Positions 50,298 to 58,182 of a stretch of 64,000 nucleotides of DNA are shown in pieces. The translations under genes and the position numbers were made by a program. Where the stretch lies: the NCBI GenBank assembly GCA_041660925.1, contig JBAZVI010000001.1:496001-560000 (forward strand). Reading direction: 5' to 3'. The stretch is from Elusimicrobiota bacterium (GTDB taxonomy: Bacteria > Elusimicrobiota > Elusimicrobia > UBA1565). Positions within the stretch are counted from its first letter, which is position 1. Every line of letters starts with the position of its first letter. The notes under the pieces are model-generated. The model searched no databases, was not told the DNA's origin, and worked only from the letters and a program-made list of their open reading frames with translations.

Positions 50298-51620
50298 CTA
50301 GACGAACTTGACGTCGAGGTAGTGCGTCGAGCAGGAGATGCAGGGGTCGTAGGCCCGCACGAGCATCTCCATCGCCAGCTCGATCTGCTTCTCGGACTTT
50401 CCCCCCGCGAGCATCTCGGGAAGGAGCTTGTCGAAGTCCTTCTGGATGTTGGCGTGGTTCTGGTTGGTCGGGATGATGCAGTCCCCTCCCGTGCACATCC
50501 CGTCCTTGTCGTAGCTGTACTCGTGGAACAGGATGCCGCGCGGGACCTCGACGGCGCCGGCGCCGGTCGCGTACTTCGTCGGCTTCACCGGCTGTTCGTC
50601 CTTGATGCCGGAGGCGATCAGCTCGTCGACGATGCGCAGGCTGTCGTGGAAGGTATGGACGATCTCGATGACCTGGGCCGCGGTGTTGAGGTAGGGATTG
50701 CCGCAGACCGGCTTCATGCCGAGGGCCTGGGCGACCTTCTTCGCCTCCGGGTGGAGGAGGTCGTAGTTGTTGTTGAAGCGCGCGAGCGCCCCGGCCGCGT
50801 AGCTGTCGAGCTTGTTCTTGCAGTACTTGGCGGTCGAGAGCGGCGTCATGAACTCGTTGGTGACCTTGCGGTAGTCGGCCACCTTATAGCGCTGCTTCTT
50901 GCCGTCGGGCATGCAGGACTGGATGTCGCCGTCGTAGACCGCGTAGGCCTTGTCGGACGCGAGCGCGATGTACTCGGTCGGCCGGTCGAAGGCCGGGAAC
51001 TTGGGGGCCAGCGCGGCGACGGTCTTGAGCGTCTCCTCGAGGTCCGGGATCGCCGCCAGCATCTTCGCCTTGAGCTCCGAAAGCTCCTTGCGCGTCGGCA
51101 GCGAGGAGAACCCGCCGGGGACGGCCTTCGTCGGATGCGTCGTGCGCCCGCCGAGCAGCGAGCCCCACTCGTGGCCCAGGCGCTTGAGGCGCAGGGCGCG
51201 CGCGACGACCGGACCGTGGGTCGCGACCAGCGGGAACACCGAGGGCACGCCGAGCAGGTCCGGGGCCGCGAGGAAGTAGACGTGGAGGATGTGGGAGTCG
51301 AAGTTCTCCGCATGCTTGAGCAGCTCGCGCAGCTTGAAGGTCTGCTCGCTGATCTGGATGCCGAGCGCCGCCTCGGTCGCCTTGAGGGAGGCCAGGGTGT
51401 GGCCGACCGAGCAGATGCCGCAGATGCGGCTCGTGATGCGGCCGACCTCGGTGTAGTGGCGTCCGCGGATCATGGCCTCGAAGAAGCGCGGGGCCTCGGG
51501 GACGTGCCACTCGCACTTCTCGACCTTGCCCTTGCGCACGTCCACGACGATGTTGCCGTGACCCTCGACGCGGGTCAGATGGTGCACGCTGATCTTGACG
51601 TCCTGGGTGGCCGTGCTCAT
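50298..51620 (-). CDS. hydA: NiFe-hydrogenase large (alpha) subunit, group-3b sulfhydrogenase type
   Basis: This subunit holds the NiFe active site. The 440-residue protein has the L1 motif RITSRICGICSVGHTLAS at about 65-82 and the L2 motif DPCISCSTH at the C-terminus (about 425-433), giving the four Cys ligands. Seven residues (YLDVKFV) follow the His and are the likely peptide removed by the maturation protease encoded downstream. Group 3b enzymes couple H2 to NADP(H) and can reduce sulfur. ATG at 51620 overlaps the small-subunit stop. A hairpin abuts the stop codon. Confidence 0.93.
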   Translation of the reverse strand: MSTATQDVKISVHHLTRVEGHGNIVVDVRKGKVEKCEWHVPEAPRFFEAMIRGRHYTEVGRITSRICGICSVGHTLASLKATEAALGIQISEQTFKLRELLKHAENFDSHILHVYFLAAPDLLGVPSVFPLVATHGPVVARALRLKRLGHEWGSLLGGRTTHPTKAVPGGFSSLPTRKELSELKAKMLAAIPDLEETLKTVAALAPKFPAFDRPTEYIALASDKAYAVYDGDIQSCMPDGKKQRYKVADYRKVTNEFMTPLSTAKYCKNKLDSYAAGALARFNNNYDLLHPEAKKVAQALGMKPVCGNPYLNTAAQVIEIVHTFHDSLRIVDELIASGIKDEQPVKPTKYATGAGAVEVPRGILFHEYSYDKDGMCTGGDCIIPTNQNHANIQKDFDKLLPEMLAGGKSEKQIELAMEMLVRAYDPCISCSTHYLDVKFV

Positions 51621-52366
51621 TTCGAGTCGCTCCTCTGGTTGGCGGTGAACATGCGCGACTTCTCCTTCGCGCGGCGCTCCGGCAGTCCGGCCGAGCGCAG
51701 GGCCTTCTCGAGCGCGGGCTCGTTGGGCGAATCCGCGAAGCCGCGGCAGGCCTCGCAGGGGATGCCGTCGGCCGGGCAGGGGGCGCCGCAGCCGGCGCGC
51801 GCGACCTGGCCGAGGCAGTGGTCGCCCTCCTGGTAGCGGCAGACGGTCTCGCGGCGCTTGCACTCCACGCAGACCGGGTAGGTCGGGATGACCGGCTCCT
51901 TGCCGTGCAGGAGATGGGAGACGATCTGCAACACCTCGTACTTGTTGACCGGGCAGCCGAACGCCTTGTAGTCGACCTTGATGGCGGCGTCGACCGGCAG
52001 CGCCTTCTGGCTGTCGAGGTGCGGCATCTCGGCGTCCTTGCCGTAGACGCACTTCTTGTAGTCGGTCGTGTGGTTCTTGAGCGCGTTGATGCCGCCGGTC
52101 GTTGCGCACTGCCCGTAGGCGATGACGATCTTCGCGCGCTTGCGGATCTCCTCGAGGCGGGGCCGGTCGGCCTCGCGGGAGAAGCTTCCCTCGATGAGGG
52201 CGATGTCGATGGGGTCCTTCGTCTTCTCGCTCATCGCCTCGCGGAACTCGACGACGTCGACGTGCTTGATGAGTTCGAGGAAGGCGGCGTCCCCGTAGTT
52301 GGTGAACTCGATCTGACAGCCTTCGCAGCAGGTGAAGTCGAAGAACGCGACCTTGGGTCGTGCCAT
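51617..52366 (-). CDS. hydD: NiFe-hydrogenase small (delta) subunit
   Basis: The small subunit carries iron-sulfur clusters from the active site to the diaphorase part. The 249-residue protein has FFDFTCCEGCQIEFTNYGDA with the proximal-cluster Cys pair at about 13-17, AYGQCATTGGINALKNH, and AFGCPVNKYEVLQIVSHLL, then a Cys-rich region (PVCVECKRRETVCRYQEGDH, followed by CLGQ). There is no signal peptide, so the enzyme is cytoplasmic. The ATG lies 1 nt after the hydG stop. Confidence 0.94.
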   Translation of the reverse strand: MARPKVAFFDFTCCEGCQIEFTNYGDAAFLELIKHVDVVEFREAMSEKTKDPIDIALIEGSFSREADRPRLEEIRKRAKIVIAYGQCATTGGINALKNHTTDYKKCVYGKDAEMPHLDSQKALPVDAAIKVDYKAFGCPVNKYEVLQIVSHLLHGKEPVIPTYPVCVECKRRETVCRYQEGDHCLGQVARAGCGAPCPADGIPCEACRGFADSPNEPALEKALRSAGLPERRAKEKSRMFTANQRSDSK

Positions 52367-52367
52367 G

Positions 52368-53219
52368 TTAAATCGCCTCCTCGAGGCCCTGGAGCTCCGC
52401 GAAGGAGAACACGGGGCCGTCGATGCAGCAGTATTTGTCGTTGATCTGGCAGTGGCCGCACTTGCCCACGCCGCACTTCATGCGCCGCTCCAGGTCCACG
52501 AAGACGTTCTCGCGCCGGACCCCGAGCTTGTCGAGCTCGGCGATGACGAAGCGGAACATGATGGGCGGGCCGCAGACGACGACCCGGGTCTCCGGGTCGA
52601 TCTTCGTCTTCTTGAAGAGGGTCGTGATGACGCCCACGTTCCCCTTCCAGGACGGGTCGGCCTTGTCCACGGTCTCGTGGTACTCGACCTCCTTGGAGCC
52701 CCGCCACTGGGAGAGGTCCTCGAGGAAGAGCTGCTGCTTGGGGTCCTTCGTCCCGTAGAACAGGATGAAGCGCTTGAACTCCGAGCGCTTGTCCATGACG
52801 TACTGGATGAGGCTGCGCGTCGGGCAGAGCCCGATGCCGCCGGCGATGATGAGGAGGTCGCGGTTGCGAAGCTTGTCCAGGTCGAAGCCGCGCCCGAGCG
52901 GTCCGCGGATGAAGATCGACTGGCCCTTCTCGAGTTTGTTGATGGCCCCGGAGACGCGTCCGACCGTGCGGATGACGAGGTCGAAGGTGTTCTTGCGCGT
53001 CGGGGAGCTCGCGAAGCCGAGCGGGATCTCGCCGAAGCCGAAGAGCGAGGCCTCGACGATCTGCCCGGGCTGGAACTCCATCGGCTGCCCGTCGGCCATG
53101 CGCAGCGTGAAGTGCCGCTCCATGTCCGTGGGCTTGTCCACGCGGACGATCGTCGCCTCGCGCGGGAGGAAGATGTTCGGCTTCTGGGTCTTCTCTTCGC
53201 AGCAGCAGGTGCTTGCCAT
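52368..53219 (-). CDS. hydG: Hydrogenase gamma subunit: FAD/NAD(P)-binding reductase with 2Fe-2S
   Basis: HydG passes electrons between NAD(P)H and the hydrogenase. The 283-residue protein has FAD-binding RHFTLRMADG and GRVSGAINKLEKGQSIFIRG, the nucleotide-binding LLIIAGGIGLCPTRSLIQYV, CGPPIMFRFVIAELDKLG, and a C-terminal 2Fe-2S motif ERRMKCGVGKCGHCQINDKY. It is like the dihydroorotate-dehydrogenase electron-transfer subunit family. It begins 11 bp after hydB with a GGAG ribosome site. Confidence 0.94.
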   Translation of the reverse strand: MASTCCCEEKTQKPNIFLPREATIVRVDKPTDMERHFTLRMADGQPMEFQPGQIVEASLFGFGEIPLGFASSPTRKNTFDLVIRTVGRVSGAINKLEKGQSIFIRGPLGRGFDLDKLRNRDLLIIAGGIGLCPTRSLIQYVMDKRSEFKRFILFYGTKDPKQQLFLEDLSQWRGSKEVEYHETVDKADPSWKGNVGVITTLFKKTKIDPETRVVVCGPPIMFRFVIAELDKLGVRRENVFVDLERRMKCGVGKCGHCQINDKYCCIDGPVFSFAELQGLEEAI

Positions 53220-53230
53220 GTTCGCTCTCC

Positions 53231-54259
53231 TTACGCGGCCATGACCGCGTCGAGGACGCGGACCGGGTCGGCGATGTCGACGGTGCAGGCCGTGCTGCAG
53301 CGTCCGCAGCCCACGCAGGCGGGGCCGCCGAGCTTCTCGTTGAGGTAGACGGACTTGCGCATGAAGCGGTGGCGGAAGCGGTCGCCGCGCTGCTTGCGGA
53401 AGTTGTGTCCGGCGCCGGCGCCGTGCGAGATGACGGCGAACTCCTCGGTGAGGCAGGCGTCCCAGTAGCGGGTCCGCGCTCCGGACTTCTGGTCCACGTT
53501 CCAGGCGTCCTGCACGTCGAAGCAGTAGCAGGTCGGGCAGACCGTGTTGCAGGAGCCGCAGGAGAAGCAGTCCTCGGCGAACTTGGCCCAGAGCTCCTCC
53601 TTCTTGAAGGAGCCGCGGACCTTGCTCGCGACCGCCTTCGCGTCGTGGCGAAGGGTCTCAGGGCACTTTTTGAGGACGTCCTCGTTGACCTTCTGCGCTT
53701 CCTTCGTCTGCGCATCGGAGGCCTTGGCGAAGGAGCCCTGCTTGAGGAGCGCCTCGCCCTTGGGCGTGCGGGCCTCGTAGACGTAGCCGCCGGCGACCTT
53801 CGTGAGGAAGGCGTCGTGGCCCTTGGGCTTCACCTCGGGGGCGATGGAGGCCCAGAAGGAGCGCGGCGCGGCGGCCTGGATGTTCGAGGCCACGACCGTC
53901 GTGCATTCGCGGTGGGCCATGTAGTTCCAGTCCAGGTTCTTCTCGGTGAAGAGCACGTCCGTCATGTCGAGCGCCTTCACGTCGTAGAAGTGCACGCCGA
54001 GCAGGACCTTCTCCTCGGGCTTGATGCAGCCCTCGTAGCGGTTCCCGTCGAAGCGGACGAGGTCCTGGGCCGTCGGGAAGAAGAGCTTCTTGGGCGGCAG
54101 GAGGGTGACGTCGTAGTCGAGGCGAAGCTCCTCGGGCGTCTCGAGCCGGCCGAAGACGAACTTGCTGCGCTTGGCGACCGGGCCGTAGACGGGCTTCGAC
54201 TTGATAAGGGCGGTGACGAAGCCCTTGAAGTCGTTGTCTTTGATGAACGAGACGCTCAT
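53231..54259 (-). CDS. hydB: Hydrogenase beta subunit: 4Fe-4S electron-transfer protein
   Basis: The 342-residue protein carries two 4Fe-4S motifs near the C-terminus: EDCFSCGSCNTVCPTCYCFD at about 235-254 and PACVGCGRCSTACTVDIADP. The N-terminal region (MSVSFIKDNDFKGFVTALIK) matches the sulfhydrogenase beta subunit. The start is the ATG at 54257-54259 with GGGGGACC upstream; the longer frame has no support. It is the first gene of hydB-hydG-hydD-hydA. A symmetric operator candidate lies about 70 bp upstream. Confidence 0.92.
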   Translation of the reverse strand: MSVSFIKDNDFKGFVTALIKSKPVYGPVAKRSKFVFGRLETPEELRLDYDVTLLPPKKLFFPTAQDLVRFDGNRYEGCIKPEEKVLLGVHFYDVKALDMTDVLFTEKNLDWNYMAHRECTTVVASNIQAAAPRSFWASIAPEVKPKGHDAFLTKVAGGYVYEARTPKGEALLKQGSFAKASDAQTKEAQKVNEDVLKKCPETLRHDAKAVASKVRGSFKKEELWAKFAEDCFSCGSCNTVCPTCYCFDVQDAWNVDQKSGARTRYWDACLTEEFAVISHGAGAGHNFRKQRGDRFRHRFMRKSVYLNEKLGGPACVGCGRCSTACTVDIADPVRVLDAVMAA

Positions 54260-54304
54260 GGGTCCCCCGTTGGGTGGATTTCTAGCGAAAAAGCGCGGTA
54301 CGGA

Positions 54305-54344
54305 TGTATAAGCGACCGGGGTCATTTTACAAAAGACTTGTAAA
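54305..54344 (-). promoter_or_regulatory. hyd operon promoter region with a symmetric operator
   Basis: TTTACAA-AAGAC-TTGTAAA (54326-54344) is a perfect 7-bp inverted repeat. A TATACA -10-like hexamer lies at 54305-54310 on the minus strand, so the palindrome overlaps the -35 position. The arms resemble neither the FNR nor the CRP consensus exactly; Rex-type or Crp/Fnr-type redox regulators are candidates. Confidence 0.55.
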
Positions 54345-54376
54345 CGATGAATAGGCCGTGCGTACTGCGCGGACGG

Positions 54377-54414
54377 GGGTCCAAAGGCGCCCGGTTCCTG
54401 GGTCCTAGGGCACC
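54377..54414. promoter_or_regulatory. GGGTCC-type motifs before the second M3 peptidase gene
   Basis: GGGTCCAAAGGCGCC (54377) and GGGTCCTAGGGCACC (54400) lie 37-74 nt before ATG 54451. The second shares GGTCCTAGGGC with 24971. A GTTCCTGGGTCCT stretch at 54394 is also found at 25014. Confidence 0.45.
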
Positions 54415-54436
54415 TACGGCACCCGACTCCACTCCT

Positions 54437-54442
54437 TATAAT
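54437..54442 (+). promoter_or_regulatory. -10 element 8 nt before the second M3 peptidase gene
   Basis: TATAAT ends 8 nt before ATG 54451. No ribosome site lies between them, so a near-leaderless mRNA is predicted. Confidence 0.6.
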
Positions 54443-54450
54443 CCGTATAT

Positions 54451-57000
54451 ATGCCCACCCCTCTCCGCCTTTCCATCGCGCTGCTCATCCTCCTCGCGGG
54501 CGCCCCCCGCGCCCAGATCGTCGTCCCGGCCCTGCCGCTGCCCGTCGGCGGCGCCGCGGCCGGCGCGGCCGCCCAGGGCGCCGTCGGCGCCGCGCTCGCC
54601 CCGCAGGTCCCCGACTTCTCCCTCTCGACGCGCCGCATGGCCGAGACCTACAAGGCCGCGGAGCGCGACTACCTCGCCGCGGTGAACGCGGTGACGGCCA
54701 TCCCCGCCGCCGAGCGCACCTTCGCCAACACCGTAAAGGCCCTCGATTCGGCCCAGGCGCGCTACGCCGAGGCGGCCATCCCTCTCACCTTCCTCTCGGC
54801 CGTCTCGCCCGACCGGCGCGTGCGCCGCATGGCCGAGGCCATCGAGCGCCGCATCGGCCGCTTCGGCCTCGACCTCGCCGACCGCGACGACCTCTACACG
54901 GCGTACAAGGAATACGCGGCGAAGGGCGAGGCGCTCTCCGGCGAGGACAAGATGATCCTCGAGGACACCCTCGAGAGCTACAAGCGCAGCGGCAAGGACC
55001 TCCCCGTCGCCCAGCGCTCCGACCTGCGCGCCATCCGCGAGCGCATGGCGGAGCTCGAGCAGGCCTTCGAGCAGAACATCGCCGCCGAGGACGACGCCCT
55101 CGCGGTCGAGCCCGGACGACTGACGGGGCTCCCCCAGGACCTCCTCGACGCCCTCCCCCGCGACGCGCAGGGCCGGGCCGTCGTCGACCTCAAGGAGCCG
55201 AGCTACGTCCCGTTCATGCGCTACGTCCGGGACGGCGAGCTGCGCCGCCAGCTCTACTACAAGTACCAGAACCGCGCGGCGGAGAAGAACCTCCCCCTCC
55301 TCGAGGAGGAGCTCGCCCTGCGCGGGAAGCTCGCGAAGATCCTCGGCTACCGGACCTACGCCCATCTCGCGCTCGCCGACAACATGGCCGAGAGCCCCCT
55401 CAAGGTCGTGAGCTTCCTCAACCGGCTCAAGCGCGGACTGCGGCCCGCCGTCCAGGAGGAACGCAAGGCCCTGCTCGAGCAGAAGCGCCGCGAGGTCCCC
55501 GATGCCGCGCGCGTCGAGCCCTGGGAAACCGCCTACTACGCCGACAAGCTCCGCCAGGAGCGCTACGCCTTCGACGCGGACCAGGTCCGCCAGTACTTCC
55601 CCGTGGACCGCGTCGTCGCGGGGACGCTCGAGGTCTACCAGGAGCTCCTCGGCGTGCGCTTCCGCCAGCTCCCGAACCAGACCCCTGCGGCGGGTCCTGG
55701 CGCCGCAGGGGCGGTGCGAGCGGAGAACGGCACGCGCACCGCATGGCATCCGGACGTCCAGCTCTACGAGATCTCCGACGCGAAGAGCGGCGAGGTCCTC
55801 TCCTACTTCTATCTCGACCTCTTCCCGCGCGAGGGGAAGTACACCCACGCGGCCGCCTTCGGGGTCATCTCGGGCCACGAACTCGAGGACGGCGGCTACC
55901 GCCGCCCCATCGAGGCCATGGTCGCGAACCTCTCGAAGCCCACCCCCGGCCACCCCGCACTCCTCACCCTCATGGACGTGGAGACCTTCTTCCACGAGTT
56001 CGGCCACCTCATGCACGGCACGCTCACGAAGGCGCGCTACCGCGACCACGCCGGCACGAGCGTCGCCCTCGACTTCGTCGAGGCGCCCTCCCAGATGATG
56101 GAGAACTTCGTCTGGCGCCCCGAGGTCCTCGAACGCCTCTCCGGCCACTGGCGGGACCCCGACAAGAAGCTCCCCAAGGAGCTCCTCGAGAAGATGCTCG
56201 CCGCGCGGAACTTCCAGTCGGCGACGGGGAACCTCTCGCAGGTCGGCTTCGCGATGATGGACATGCTCTTCAACCTCCTCCCCGGCCCCGTCGACACGAC
56301 GGCCGTGATGGCGAAGGTCTTCACGACGCTGGGGCTCGAGCCGCCGCCGCCGGGCACGCATTTCCAGGCGAGCTTCGGCCACCTCATGAGCGGCTACGGG
56401 GCGGGCTACTACAGCTACCTCTGGTCGCTCGTCTTCGCGCAGGACCTCTTCTCCCGCTTCGAGGCCGAGGGCGTCCTGAACCCCGCGACCGGCGGGGCCT
56501 ACCGCAGGGCCATCCTCGAGAAGGGCTCGAGCCGCGACGAGAACGCGTCCATGAAGGAGTTCCTGGGCCGCGAGCCGAACGAGCGGGCCTTCATGCGCTT
56601 CCTCGGCCTGGGGAAGGCCGAGAAGACGTCCGCCGGAGAGGTCCAGGTGGAGAAGAAGCTGCCGCCGGAGTTCTTCGACCCCATCACCGCCGCGCTGACG
56701 GAGGAGAAGGAGCGCGTGCGCGCCCTGATGGACAAGGGCCTGCGCCTCTCCATCGAGCGCGGCTCGAACCCCCGCATCCCCGTCGTGCTCTTCTCGATGG
56801 GGCCCTACCGGACGATGTTCTACCTCTGGGAGGCGCAGGGCGCGCTGCGCGAGGTCCGCTTCAAATGGTACAAGCCGTCGTCCTGGTTCTCCCCGCGCTC
56901 CCCGGACCCCTACCGCATGGACCCCGCGGTCCAGGTCCGGGTCCTCCTCGACCTCGCCGAAGCCCTTTCGGCGAAGCTCGCCGCCCCCGCCACGACCTGA
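54451..57000 (+). CDS. Exported M3-family oligopeptidase, second paralogue
   Basis: The 849-residue protein has a signal peptide (MPTPLRLSIALLILLAGAPR, continuing AQ) and an Ala/Gly-rich start, then an M3 domain with VETFFHEFGHLMHGTLTKAR as zinc site, VEAPSQMMENFVWRPEVLE, and FGHLMSGYGAGYYSYLWSLV. A low-complexity insert (PAAGPGAAGAVRAENG) lies at about 410. The tail after the M3 domain is shorter than in the paralogue at 36192-39155. The two share much of the core, including ATFHxG-type repeats of motif order, and are probably products of an old duplication. It is divergent from the hyd operon. Confidence 0.92.
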   Translation: MPTPLRLSIALLILLAGAPRAQIVVPALPLPVGGAAAGAAAQGAVGAALAPQVPDFSLSTRRMAETYKAAERDYLAAVNAVTAIPAAERTFANTVKALDSAQARYAEAAIPLTFLSAVSPDRRVRRMAEAIERRIGRFGLDLADRDDLYTAYKEYAAKGEALSGEDKMILEDTLESYKRSGKDLPVAQRSDLRAIRERMAELEQAFEQNIAAEDDALAVEPGRLTGLPQDLLDALPRDAQGRAVVDLKEPSYVPFMRYVRDGELRRQLYYKYQNRAAEKNLPLLEEELALRGKLAKILGYRTYAHLALADNMAESPLKVVSFLNRLKRGLRPAVQEERKALLEQKRREVPDAARVEPWETAYYADKLRQERYAFDADQVRQYFPVDRVVAGTLEVYQELLGVRFRQLPNQTPAAGPGAAGAVRAENGTRTAWHPDVQLYEISDAKSGEVLSYFYLDLFPREGKYTHAAAFGVISGHELEDGGYRRPIEAMVANLSKPTPGHPALLTLMDVETFFHEFGHLMHGTLTKARYRDHAGTSVALDFVEAPSQMMENFVWRPEVLERLSGHWRDPDKKLPKELLEKMLAARNFQSATGNLSQVGFAMMDMLFNLLPGPVDTTAVMAKVFTTLGLEPPPPGTHFQASFGHLMSGYGAGYYSYLWSLVFAQDLFSRFEAEGVLNPATGGAYRRAILEKGSSRDENASMKEFLGREPNERAFMRFLGLGKAEKTSAGEVQVEKKLPPEFFDPITAALTEEKERVRALMDKGLRLSIERGSNPRIPVVLFSMGPYRTMFYLWEAQGALREVRFKWYKPSSWFSPRSPDPYRMDPAVQVRVLLDLAEALSAKLAAPATT

Positions 57001-57012
57001 GGGCTCCGACGC

Positions 57013-58182
57013 TCACGCCGTCTCGGGCTCCCTTCGGCGCGCGAGCGCGGCCCAGGAGAGAAGCAGGGTGTAGAGCCGGAAGTACTCGAAGGTGAAGGCG
57101 AACGCCCCCAGCCCCAGCCGGACCGCGAGCCCCTTCGCCGAGGCCACCATCGCCGCCGCGAGCAGGAGTCCGCGCAGGACCTTCGAACGCTCGCAGCGCA
57201 GCGCGTGGAGCGCGAGCGGGAGAAGGAGGATGTAGGAGTAGTCCTTCATCCGCGGGACGACGAGCGCGTAGAGCAGCGTCCCGAGCGCGACCGTCTCGAA
57301 GCGTGCGCGGGCGTCCCCTTCCCAGCGCCGCGCGAGCGCGAGCAGGCGCGGCGCGCTCAGCGCGAGCAGCCCCAGCGTCCAGAGCGCCCAGGAGCCCAGC
57401 GCGGCGCGCAGGCGCGCGGGGCCGCCGACCCCGAGGAGGTCCACCCACTCGGTGAGGAAGGCGTAGCCGGAGGCGTTCCCGGCCCCCCGCTCCCAGCGCC
57501 ACGCCTTCTCCGGCGCCGAGAGCATGCGCAGGTAGTCGAGCGCCATCTGCCCGTGCAGCAGGCGGTTGAGCGACCAGAACCCGGCGAAGAGGGCGCAGCC
57601 GCCCGCGAAGAGGCCCCAGCGCGGCTTCGGCCTCAGCAGGAGCAGGACGAGCAGGGCCGCCGGCAGCATCTTCGCCTGCGCGGCGGCGGCGACGCAGAGC
57701 ACGAAGAGTCCGTCGTGCTCGAAGACGAGGGCGGCGAGGCCCGCCCAGAGCAGGCCCTGCTCGAAGACCGCGGCGTTGCCGCAGCGGAAGTCGGCCCAGA
57801 ACGGGGAGCCGAAGGCGGCGAGGATGAAGAGCGCCCCGGGCAGGCCGAGGCCGCCGGGCAGGAGCCGGGCCCAGAGGAGGAGCAGCAGGAGGAGGACCAC
57901 GGCCTTCGAGGCGTTCCAAAGGCGCAGGCCGTTCTCCGGACCGACGAGCGCGAAGGGTCGGGCGAGGTCGTAGGCGAGCGGAGGGTAGGTGCAGGGATAA
58001 GGGATCCCGTCGACGACGCGGTCGGAGAGGTAGGGACTCTCCCCCCGCGCGATGGAGTCGATGCAGAGCCGGTAGGCCTTGAAGTCCCAGCCGGTGCGCC
58101 GGACGTCGGTCGCGGCCGCGGCGAGAAGCGCGAGGAGCAACGCGAGCGCGGGGAGCGCCCAGCGCGGGAGCGCGCGGCTCAC
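57013..58182 (-). CDS. GT87/DUF2029-type membrane glycosyltransferase
   Basis: The 389-residue protein has about ten membrane spans and the family pattern WDFKAYRLCIDSIARGESPY then IPYPCTYPPLAYDLARPF, with VPRMKDYSYILLLPLALHAL near the C-terminus. Family members move mannose or arabinose from polyprenyl phosphate outside the membrane. The start is GTG at 58180-58182, overlapping the kinase stop as GTGA, so it is the last gene of the signalling operon; the link between signalling and sugar transfer is inferred from position only. Confidence 0.78.
   Translation of the reverse strand: MSRALPRWALPALALLLALLAAAATDVRRTGWDFKAYRLCIDSIARGESPYLSDRVVDGIPYPCTYPPLAYDLARPFALVGPENGLRLWNASKAVVLLLLLLLWARLLPGGLGLPGALFILAAFGSPFWADFRCGNAAVFEQGLLWAGLAALVFEHDGLFVLCVAAAAQAKMLPAALLVLLLLRPKPRWGLFAGGCALFAGFWSLNRLLHGQMALDYLRMLSAPEKAWRWERGAGNASGYAFLTEWVDLLGVGGPARLRAALGSWALWTLGLLALSAPRLLALARRWEGDARARFETVALGTLLYALVVPRMKDYSYILLLPLALHALRCERSKVLRGLLLAAAMVASAKGLAVRLGLGAFAFTFEYFRLYTLLLSWAALARRREPETA

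Noticed and set aside
50298..50318. Unusually short C-terminal tail of the hydrogenase large subunit
   Set aside because: Seven residues after the last His is short, but group-3 hydrogenases often have short tails, so it is not remarkable.
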